Below are positions 11,301 to 17,411 of a stretch of 64,000 nt of DNA, in pieces. A program made the position numbers and the translations under genes. Location: contig NW_019091496.1 in the NCBI RefSeq assembly GCF_001949145.1, positions 448,651 through 512,650 on the forward strand, in the 5' to 3' direction. Under the pieces are notes generated by a model. That model had not been told where the DNA came from, did not search any database, and saw nothing but the letters and a program-made list of their open reading frames with translations. The DNA comes from Acanthaster planci (Eukaryota > Echinodermata > Asteroidea > Valvatida > Acanthasteridae). Within the stretch, counting starts at the first letter, position 1, and the number at the start of each line of letters is the position of its first letter.

Positions 11301-13626
11301 TTTTATGTTAAAGTCAGTACTCAATTTTTGAAATGATGCAGGCTCAAAAAAACTGGCTTGTGAATGGAATGTCAAGTGGCTGCTCTAAACACGTCTACAT
11401 TTTATGGTTTTGTGGCAGCAGGTGACCACTTGGTGAGTGGGCTATGAAAATTACACACGGAAGCCACTCGGCGGATGTATGGGGTAGGACTGTAGTCATG
11501 GCCATCAGAAGTCTATTGCAAGTCATCAAGTCTAGAGCCAAGTCGCAGGCTATTCAAATGAATACGGGCAATTCACAATAGTGCGCCACCAAGAGTTTCC
11601 AACACGTTGGCCAATCAGAACACACAAAATTTGTCGACCCTTTCTAAGCGTGCGTTGGGTCGACAAATTTCGCGCACTGTGATTGGCCAATGCATTGCAA
11701 ACTCTTCGTGGCGCACTATTGTGAAACGGCCGCATTGTGACAAAAAGTACTCCTTTGTCTTTATCTATCTTGCTAGGCTGCTACTTGTGTCTGGACTTGC
11801 ATCTGGACTTGCGAAAGGGTTTGCGATGTTATACAAATGTTGAATGCTTCGAGTGGTACAGCAAAACGAGCCCCCGAGGTTATCTGTAGAGCAGTATATT
11901 TTCCTTGGTAAATTTTACTACATCTCGAGATAAAGGGATCTTATTTAAGGAACAACTAATTGATTTAATATTCACAAAATTAAAATGGAGTGCTATTTGA
12001 AAAACAGTTTTGCTGAAAATTCATAAGTACATAGGGCTATAGAACATGGCAAGAAACCATTGAAAAAAAGATGTGAAGCGTATTCCCTCTATATTGGAAG
12101 CTCCTTACCGACCGCGCCTCCGGACACCTTGTCTGGACCTCAGTCAGTTGAGCCTTCAGCTCTTTGGGGTCCAGTGCCTTCAGGGCTTCGGCCAGGCTAT
12201 CAAACCCCTTCTCACCCTTCCGGGATGGGTCCTTCTTCTTCTTCTGCTGGCTGCCAGCAGCCTTCTTCTGGGTGTCGCCCCCTGCCGCTTTCTTCCCAGA
12301 GGGGCTGTCGGGGACTGCCAAGGGGGGCATTTGGGACATCTGAGCATTGTGCTTTTTGCTGAAGGCGTCAAAGATCGTCTCGGATTCTTTCAAGGGAGCT
12401 AGTTCAGACAAGAAAACCATCAATTTAAAAATTCCCAGCATGCAGGTTTTCCCAGCATGCAAAAAAATGCAAATGGCATGGTCACTGCCATCTTTGTTAT
12501 TACTCACTGCCGGCTCAATCGAAATAAGTCAGGGCACCCTCATTACACATGCAATAGGCATTAGGCATGCTAATGTTGGCTTTAATGCACAAATGTGCTA
12601 TTGGTTAATCGATTGTCTTGTGTATTGTATTGTTCTGTATTGCATTTTCAATTTCATATTATTTGTTTTTGTGTTATGCCAAATAAAAAATAATATTCAA
12701 AACTTAGTATAAGTGTTCACAACGAAAAGGTCATGAATGTAGGCCTTGAGGTTTCCTAAAAATAAACAAAGTGGCTATCGTTACGGCAGTGGTAACGCAT
12801 TTCTCATTTTCTATCGTTACGGTACTGAACTGCGCAAATGCGATGACGTAGCTGATCATCATGACGGTTTATATATTTTAAAATTAGGCTCCTACCTGGA
12901 TCGCTGAATGCTTGTGGCCGAGTGGTCAAGGTGGAAGGTGTGGAACCACTGGTGTGTGAGTTCGAATCCGTGCTTGGACTATTTTTTTTTTGAGTAAATT
13001 TCATGTTTTATACCATAGTACTGTAGGGATTGTTTTTTATGTTGGTTTCTGATTGTATAGGCCTATGTAGGAATTTTTTTTCTTTTTTCATTGGAGGCTT
13101 TGGAGGACTTTTTTAAAGGGAAATAAAGTCAAAATCTGTGCTTACGTTGACGCACTTGCGCAGCTGCAGTGCCGTAACGAAAGAAAATGGAAGATGCATT
13201 ACGCCGGCTGCCGTAACAACAGCCACTGCGAAAAATAAAACTTTCTGATGTCCCTAATATGCTAGTGAAGTGGCATGTTAGTGATACTAACAAACTGACC
13301 TAGTTTGGCCAAGCAGTAGGCCAAGTAAAATGTTCGAACTTGCTGTGAAGAGAGGGGGTAAAATTTGTCCGAAAAATGGGCAACCTGACTGCAAGTACGG
13401 TTACTAGTGATGGTTAGGACAGAAAAGATGTGTAGTCAGCTGGCCTATTTTCCCTTTTATCAATACAAATTCGCCAGTCTCATCCGCAACACTCACGTGC
13501 CGCATCCACTGTCGGAGCAACATTGGAGAAATTTTTCCTTGCGGCCTTTTTGTCCGAGGCAGATGCTTTCTTCTTTTTCGACACTGTTTCCCATTTGTTC
13601 ACGTTTTCAGTGTAGAAGGTCGCCAT
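2381..13626 (-). CDS. TMEM214: TMEM214, ER multi-pass membrane protein, 17 coding exons
   Basis: Exons (high to low coordinate): 13626-13497, 12398-12109, 11026-10942, 10734-10603, 9489-9404, 8903-8798, 8185-8104, 7773-7672, 7185-7146, 6673-6572, 6117-5977, 5829-5716, 5164-5041 (or 5047), 3967-3871, 3164-2996, 2745-2531, 2393-2381. Every junction is GT-AG and every phase joins, giving about 673-675 aa; the human protein is about 690 aa. Conserved blocks occur in the family order: N-terminal KWETVSKKKK, a charged linker, SLAEALKALD, the LWLGDIVGFMN block, GYRVFIQ, LPLLGVKPAS, FGTHPETTLRHFFPSLL, SKWRQMY, then hydrophobic C-terminal segments beginning at SVLTAVVLALVTFVALDVY. In mammals TMEM214 sits in the endoplasmic reticulum and takes part in ER-stress caspase-4 activation; whether that role holds here is inference. 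Remaining uncertainties are two equivalent donors for exon 13 and the very short last exon. Confidence 0.96.
2531..2745 (-). CDS. TMEM214: TMEM214 exon 16, C-terminal hydrophobic exon
   Basis: Rich in Trp, Leu and Tyr with a loose repeat (VLWNLLWGYLVLAWDFL, SPYLIAFWAAVSPHL), ending YQWLQQML. Donor GTAAGG, phase 2. If unspliced, translation would stop one codon later, so the C-terminus barely depends on this junction. Confidence 0.93.
2996..3164 (-). CDS. TMEM214: TMEM214 exon 15
   Basis: Reads WASVNVPIYYVKAAELCGPY, then an amphipathic hydrophobic run ending WAWLAHNVPIALEL. Acceptor TTTTCAG follows a strong pyrimidine tract; donor GTAAGC, phase 0. Confidence 0.94.
3871..3967 (-). CDS. TMEM214: TMEM214 exon 14
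   Basis: Reads SLTQAFFERSGISAVCKHTW then TKISLYLGIAF, equivalent to human SLTGRLLRSSGFLPASQQACAK. Acceptor CAACAG takes phase 1 and donor GTAAGT leaves phase 2, bridging exons 13 and 15 exactly. Confidence 0.93.
4066..4300 (+). mobile_element. tRNA-derived SINE
   Basis: An A-box-like GGGTTAGTGTAGGGG is followed about 50 nt later by a near-perfect B box (GGTTCGAGTCC), the internal RNA polymerase III promoter arrangement. Downstream is a body containing CTCCGGGTACTCCGGTTTCC, a core type seen in several metazoan SINEs, and a TTGATTGATAAA-like tail. It lies in TMEM214 intron 13, antisense to the gene. The exact family is not assigned. Confidence 0.8.
5041..5164 (-). CDS. TMEM214: TMEM214 exon 13, first transmembrane segment
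   Basis: Reads ELLERMSGFEFPWR, then the hydrophobic SVLTAVVLALVTFVALDVY and SHKGLHG. Two donors 6 nt apart are both phase 1: GTAACG (exon ends 5047) and GTAGAC (ends 5041). They differ by two residues and the sequence alone cannot decide between them. Confidence 0.88.
5716..5829 (-). CDS. TMEM214: TMEM214 exon 12
   Basis: 38 codons beginning LPRQLLKETVRAFHLTNEDM and ending EQCKLACK, as in human ETIQSLKLTNQEL...MACK. Acceptor GCTCAG, donor GTCAGC, phase 0. Confidence 0.95.
5977..6117 (-). CDS. TMEM214: TMEM214 exon 11
   Basis: 47 codons: LLNTLIICLSTDHH, then SKWRQMYDTHLLQSSVLMNH and MLASWEKVQKQ. It matches human VWRQLYPKHLSQSSLLLEH. Acceptor GTTTCAG, donor GTCAGG, phase 0. Confidence 0.96.
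6483..6571 (+). mobile_element. Decayed SINE head next to TMEM214 exon 10
   Basis: ATGGGTTAGCGTAAGACT, then GCAAATCCCACACAAGGAGC, resembles a worn copy of the tRNA-like head at 4066. Its B box is largely lost. It abuts the splice donor of exon 10. Confidence 0.35.
6572..6673 (-). CDS. TMEM214: TMEM214 exon 10
   Basis: Reads SIAFGTHPETTLRHFFPSLL then ARTTVNCPEQMKNE, equivalent to human LAFGAKPDSTLHTYFPSFL. Acceptor ACCTAG, donor GTAGGA, phase 0. A decayed SINE-like head lies directly against its donor side. Confidence 0.94.
7146..7185 (-). CDS. TMEM214: TMEM214 exon 9, 40-nt microexon
   Basis: Only the acceptor TTCATAG gives the right phase (LQKQLLKHYSKLK); the nearer ACAG acceptor would put a stop in frame. 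It matches human SLQEQLCQLYPRLK. Donor GTACCT, phase 0. Confidence 0.92.
7366..7415. other. Assembly gap, 50 N
   Basis: Fifty consecutive N in TMEM214 intron 8. The round number suggests a scaffold placeholder, so the true intron length is unknown. No coding exon is missing here, since exons 8 and 9 join in phase. Confidence 1.
7672..7773 (-). CDS. TMEM214: TMEM214 exon 8
   Basis: Reads DKQKAHEVLGPNQFFPILDF, matching human GPKDFFPLLDF. Acceptor CTGTAG, donor GTGAGT, phase 2. The following intron holds the assembly gap. Confidence 0.95.
8104..8185 (-). CDS. TMEM214: TMEM214 exon 7
   Basis: Reads VWCGLMLPLLGVKPASTYAM and ANLDRTL. This is the most conserved stretch of the family (human VWLGIMLPVLGIKS). 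Donor GTACGT, phase 2. Confidence 0.96.
8416..8468. repeat. Perfect 24-bp inverted repeat with 5-nt loop
   Basis: ATCCTTTCCTGAGAAGTCAC continues through TGTA, then a loop CGGAA, then the exact reverse complement. Seventeen nt of the left arm are also directly duplicated just upstream (8398-8414). Located in TMEM214 intron 6. Confidence 0.95.
8798..8903 (-). CDS. TMEM214: TMEM214 exon 6
   Basis: Reads YLTMVKRKQNDKSHCLSVLW and SCAQAGYSDPVIGLR, equivalent to the human CLTIMWALGQAGF block. Acceptor CTCCAAG, donor GTGAGT, phase 1. Confidence 0.95.
9404..9489 (-). CDS. TMEM214: TMEM214 exon 5
   Basis: Begins in phase to give QAAVNGYRVFIQLIASKNPE, matching human GYRICIQ. Acceptor CAACAG, donor GTAAGT, phase 0. 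Confidence 0.94.
9537..9805. repeat. Pair of diverged direct repeats in TMEM214 intron 4
   Basis: Segments about 9537-9632 and 9711-9805 share, in order, CCCTAGAAG, ATGATGTA, ATTTATTAT, AAGATTT, TTGACTTT or CTGACTTT, and ACACAG. This is an old local duplication or two copies of one dispersed repeat. Confidence 0.7.
10119..10290. mobile_element. Palindromic MITE-like element, TIR AGCAAGATATGGGA
   Basis: About 172 bp bounded by inverted copies of AGCAAGATATGGG(A/C)AGGAG-type ends. It has no coding capacity and lies in TMEM214 intron 4. The same terminus recurs at the right edge of the window. Confidence 0.75.
10603..10734 (-). CDS. TMEM214: TMEM214 exon 4
   Basis: Reads YPLSKTSKHLLDFLNATLK then AFFDYCIRELAGDSSKG, matching the helical repeat region with the FFDHC block of the human protein. 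Donor GTATAC, phase 1. Confidence 0.94.
10942..11026 (-). CDS. TMEM214: TMEM214 exon 3
   Basis: Reads LWLGDIVGFMNKKL, equivalent to the human IWLKDLASYLNYKL block. Acceptor CCCTAG, donor GTGAGT, phase 1. It has no internal ATG-to-stop ORF and was found by reading the reverse complement. Confidence 0.94.
11562..11735. mobile_element. CCAAT-bearing palindromic MITE, copy 1
   Basis: Near-complete palindrome of about 174 bp. Ends read ATACGGGCAATTCACAATAG and its complement, followed inward by GTGCGCCACCAAGAGTTT, TTGGCCAATCA and TTTGTCGACCC, then the mirror image. Two more copies lie at 55199 and 57987. It sits in TMEM214 intron 2. Confidence 0.9.
12109..12398 (-). CDS. TMEM214: TMEM214 exon 2
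   Basis: Largest exon. The acceptor CTAG joins phase 1 to read PPLKESETIFDAFSKKHN, then a Lys/Ser-rich linker and SLAEALKALDPKELKAQL, the conserved amphipathic block. The donor is GTAAGG, phase 0. Confidence 0.95.
12768..13233. mobile_element. Foldback element with about 80-bp terminal inverted repeats
   Basis: The left arm (about 12771-12850) contains GTGGCTATCGTTACGGCAG, then TTTTCTATCGTTACGG, then CTGCGCAAATGCG. The right arm (13140-13230) has the same words in reverse complement with scattered changes. The interior includes a tRNA-like sequence followed by a T run. It lies in TMEM214 intron 1. Confidence 0.85.
12911..12985 (+). other. tRNA-like pol III promoter core inside the foldback element
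   Basis: TGGCCGAGTGGTCAAGG is a textbook A box of Ser/Leu type and GAGTTCGAATCCG is a B box about 35 nt later, followed by TTTTTTTTT, a pol III terminator. The acceptor and T stems do not pair, so this is a degenerate tRNA-derived sequence, not a functional tRNA gene. Confidence 0.6.
13497..13626 (-). CDS. TMEM214: TMEM214 exon 1, initiator
   Basis: ATG at 13626 lies in a good context (ACC AAC ATG GCG). It begins MATFYTENVNKWETVSKKKK, matching the short basic N-terminus of the family. The donor is GTGAGT after 13497, phase 1. Confidence 0.93.
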
Positions 13627-13951
13627 GTTGGTTTTCTCCGGCTGAAAACAACTGGTACCCGGTACCCGCGCCGCCAAGGGTGTTCTTACGTGCAAAAAAA
13701 TGATTGCATGCTTTCTAGAGTCGCGGGAAGGGTGGGAAGGGCCTAATGGAAGGGGTACGGCTTGTTGTCCCTCGCCCACTTGAAATCGGTACTTCAAAAC
13801 TTCAAAGCTAAAATGTTTGCATATACGCCCAATGTGTTTGGATCTCGCTCGGCACTATCGTCTTGTCTTTGTACGTATTGTCACTTGTTTTGAGTCTTGT
13901 GTTCGTCCTGTCCCTGGGAAGGATGCAAAAGCATTTCTCCACCACGGTGTC

Positions 13952-14830
13952 GGTCACTTTGCCCCATTTCCACTTCGCCCCTTTGATTATCGTTCATTTT
14001 GTTCTTCAGTAACAGAGGCATAAGCCTATAGATGCAACAAGTAAAAACATCTACGTTTGAGTACCCAAATAACGATTGGAAAATCCAACTTTCCAAGGCC
14101 CAAAACAATGCTTCTGATTTTTCGGCGAGACCCTAAAATTTTTATTGGCAAGTTAGGAAAAAACGTTTTCTTTGTGTTCCGTTGTCGCTGTGGTAAAAAC
14201 ACGTGCGCAAAGCTCGCGCTGGTTCCCGCCGTGCATCGCCCGTGTAAGAGAATGCGTAATGGAGTGTGGCAACCAGTCCATTCATGCCGCGGTGACCGCA
14301 CATGTGCGTGATCCGTCACGCATCGACAAAAACATCGCTGTTGCAAGATTTCTTAACCTTAATTCTTAGTATTTTGTCTATGTGTTTATTTTCTGTGTTC
14401 ATCAGTTTAATTTTAGATTGTTTTGCTTGTACTTAAAGCGAGCATGTTTCCACAAAATTTCCTGCGCACCGCTCCAATCGCCGGATAGGCCTACAACTGT
14501 CTGGATGCATCGACAATTATTACCAGAATGTGAACAGAATTTGTGTGTGTCGCTTTGAAATAAACTTGAATTTGGAGGATAAGAAATAACCCCTATGCTA
14601 GTCCATCCATGTGTATTAATCACCATAATGGACAACGCGGTCGACATTAATTTAATGCCGTAGAGTTTTCTATAATAACTACATGTCGTTTGTGGAACTC
14701 CCCTCTCTACCATTTTTGAAGAGGCTTGTAACACACTCGAGAACGGACGGCGAAGTGGAAATGGGGAGAAGTGGGGATGGGGCGAAGTGGAGATGGGGCG
14801 AAGTGGAAATGGGGCGAAGTGACTGCAAAC
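13952..14830. repeat. 16-nt repeat units in inverted orientation
   Basis: At 14751-14821 there are four tandem copies of CGAAGTGGAAATGGGG plus a partial copy ending AAGTGAC. At 13952-13980 the reverse complement (GTCACTTTGCCCCATTTCC onward) occurs once. The two sit about 0.8 kb apart, like ends of one element or a recombined minisatellite. Confidence 0.8.
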
Positions 14831-15069
14831 CCTTCGCCACTGTCCTTCATGTTGCCATCATTCAACTATTATGTGCATGATTTTCATTAAGATATTGTGT
14901 TTATATTTCATTTATCTATGAATTATTATGTAATTAAGAACACACGTGTGATTCTATTGTAAATGACAACAGCATGGAAATAAATGTTGATTTGATCGAT
15001 TGATTGATGAACAACACTAGAACGCTAACCAACAGAGAAGTGTTGACCGTGAACGAGGATAGGTAGCAG

Positions 15070-15273
15070 TCATGATGCCTGCATGTATGCCAGTGGGCGC
15101 GCATCTGTTCCCTGCTCTATTAAAGCGACTTTTTGAACCCGTGTCTTGAGATGAAACTTATAATTACAAATATCTTGGAGGACTTCGGGATTACGAGCCA
15201 AGATCACTGTTAAATTCCTAACCACGATAATTCCAATTACCACCCCAAATAGAAAAACCCGCTCCAATGCAAA
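15070..15273 (-). CDS. Candidate second exon of the small membrane protein
   Basis: Acceptor CCCCCAAG, then 67 codons and a stop: FALERVFLFGVVIGIIVVRN (clear transmembrane segment), then a basic/polar tail ending ARPLAYMQAS. Phase 0 joins the exon at 15762-15565 across an intron of about 290 nt. Alternative acceptors a few codons upstream are out of phase. Function is unknown. Confidence 0.35.
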   Translation of the reverse strand, partial: FALERVFLFGVVIGIIVVRNLTVILARNPEVLQDICNYKFHLKTRVQKVALIEQGTDARPLAYMQAS

Positions 15274-15564
15274 CTTGGGGGCTAGGCCGCTAGCGTGAAT
15301 ATTCCTCATGCGAATCTCGATACATGTATGGTTGTGTGTGGGGGAAGGAGTAAAATAATCGAGAAACGGTTTCACTTTAAACAGTTTTATTCCGTAAATC
15401 GAAGAAAGTTGGTAAAAAAGACAAGATAGTCGCCAGCAGGGGAGGACCCCCTTTTTAATTACATTTTATGAATGTTTGACATATTTGGAAGTGAGGTACG
15501 TGGGAGTAGATGAAATAATGAAGATATTTATATAACTTTATATCGATCATATTACTGTACTCAC

Positions 15565-15762
15565 CGGACCCAGAATTATTCCCGAAACCCATTCGAACAC
15601 ACTGGGGGTATACAGCTCGATGTAGCCATGGCAGATGCCACAATAGTCCTCTACCCTCACGGGTATGCCATCCATACTCTTGAGAGGAGAAAAGGGTCCC
15701 TTACTTTCTAGTTCACTCGCCGTACCATTTTCTGGGCTTGGGACGCCATTCCTGGGGGCCAT
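15565..15762 (-). CDS. Candidate first exon of an unrecognised small membrane protein
   Basis: ATG at 15762 opens 66 codons (MAPRNGVPSPENGTASELES, then a segment with DYCGICHGYIELYTPSVFEW and VSGIILGP), ending exactly at a GTGAGT donor in phase 0. Composition is coding-like: a Pro/Ser/Glu-rich start, a Cys pair and a hydrophobic end. The phase is compatible with an exon at 15273-15070, giving a 133-aa protein. I do not recognise the family. A longer upstream ORF start (15807) is possible. Confidence 0.4.
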
Positions 15763-15844
15763 CGCACGCAGTGCATGTCGGAGTGGAATGTAACGCACGC
15801 ATACCACCTGCTCGATAACAGGATGACCCTGCGGTAATGGCTTC

Positions 15845-16598
15845 CAATTTGGCTATACCATACATTCCATAGGTCTTTCTTAATATTTAAGCAGATTTTA
15901 TGCACCGGAACTGAAAACGGGGCTGTAGGGGACTCTGCGCTGTCGGCGAACACGGAGAAGCATTGTTCAATGCCGTGTTGTATCAATCACAAACGAAGAA
16001 CATCACCAGAAATTATAGCTTTCATGGAATTAGCATTCATCCAAAGGTCCTGCAGAAAAAGTGGACGAGACGAGGGGCCACTATGCAAAGTAGATTTTGA
16101 CTTTGAAACGACTAATTGGGCACTTAAGATGTTCGTATGAAAAATCGTAATCACCGGCCCTACACCGTACACGTTATTGCACTTTGGTGCGGTTCGATTG
16201 ATCCAGTCTTTTCCTTCGTCCACGATTGATCGCGCCCAGCTTAATGAAATAACGTCTGTAATTTTGGAATTAGCATCTATACAATTCTGAACTTCGAAAG
16301 GAAATAGCCCAATTATTGAAGGTACCCGCTGAATGACAAAAAAGTTTTCAAGCTGCTCGATCGTGGCGACAACCGGCCGTTTAGGCCTAGACATAAACGG
16401 TGCATGCCTGTAACGTCCACGCTGTTGCTCTCCACTGATTTTGGATGTACTCCTCCACAAACCCGAAGGTTATCTCAGGAACCACGGAAAGATCCGTTAA
16501 GTTTACAGCCATCTGAACACGCGAGTCCCCTACAGCCTCGTTTTAGTTGCTGTGAATAAAATTTGCATAAAAATTAAGAAAGGCCTACATGTATGGAC
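15845..16598. repeat. Inverted repeat pair flanking a 157-codon minus-strand ORF
   Basis: The sequence GAGTCCCCTACAGCC...AATAAAATTTGCATAAA...TTAAGAAAGGCCTA at 16525-16598 recurs in reverse complement at about 15845-15940 with roughly four in five bases kept by eye. Between the arms lies an ORF at 16460-15987 with no motif I recognise. This could be a non-autonomous element or an inverted duplication. Confidence 0.6.
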
Positions 16599-17273
16599 TC
16601 CGTAAAATCCACCGTATGCAATATGCACATTTGCACCTACGGGAAAGTGACACATCGACAGAACACAAGCAAAACTGACAAAGCGAATCTGTGCAAAGCC
16701 TGATCCATCAGCGCTTTAAATTTATTTGTCAACACGAACACGCAACATGTACACCTCGAAAAAAGTAGACCCCTTATGAGGCAAATATGCACAAAAAATT
16801 GCTACCGGTACTTGCTCTAGGAATCCAATTTTGATACAAGTTTTTTTCACAAGTTGTTTTGTTCTCAACAAGAATTATTTATATCTACGTATACCCCAGT
16901 GATTTGGTGGAAAAAGGGTACTATTTACAAAGGTTCGACATGTTATACAAGCATTTTGTACGTAATTATAAAACATGTTGTTAGAAAAAACCTTTGCGCC
17001 ACACGCATGCGCACAAGCATCCACATTATTTGGTTTAATACCTGTCTCTCTGAATATAATGTTCCGTTTAAAATCATGCACGTGATGATTACGTGTTAAA
17101 GAAAAGAGTATCAATACTGGGCGCGGGGGATGACACGTCCTTTCAAGTGAGCGCTGTTTCTCAGCACTTTTGCAAACCAATGCAGATATAGAAACAGGTC
17201 TGCACTTAGGAAATTGTTCTGCTCATGGCGAAAGGGAAAAAGGGTTGTGGTAAACATAAATCAGGTGAGTTCC

Positions 17274-17411
17274 TATAGAGGTTGTGCACGGCAGCCATTT
17301 TCCCGGTAAGTGCTTTTGTTCCACAGGGATACACATGAGTAGACCTTTTGTACTTTCCCTCCGTAACAAAAGCAGTTGTCGTAAAGATGGCAGCCATGCA
17401 AAACCGCTATG
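17274..17411. repeat. Foldback hairpin, about 55-bp imperfect arms
   Basis: The left arm (17274-17328) carries GCACGGCAGCCATTTTC and GTGCTTTTGTTCCACAGGG. The right arm (17356-17411) is its imperfect reverse complement. The loop is about 27 nt. Typical of a small foldback or MITE remnant. Confidence 0.8.

Noticed and set aside
12911-12985. Functional tRNA-Ser or tRNA-Leu gene
   Set aside because: A and B boxes are good, but the acceptor and T-stem arms do not pair and the anticodon arm is malformed.
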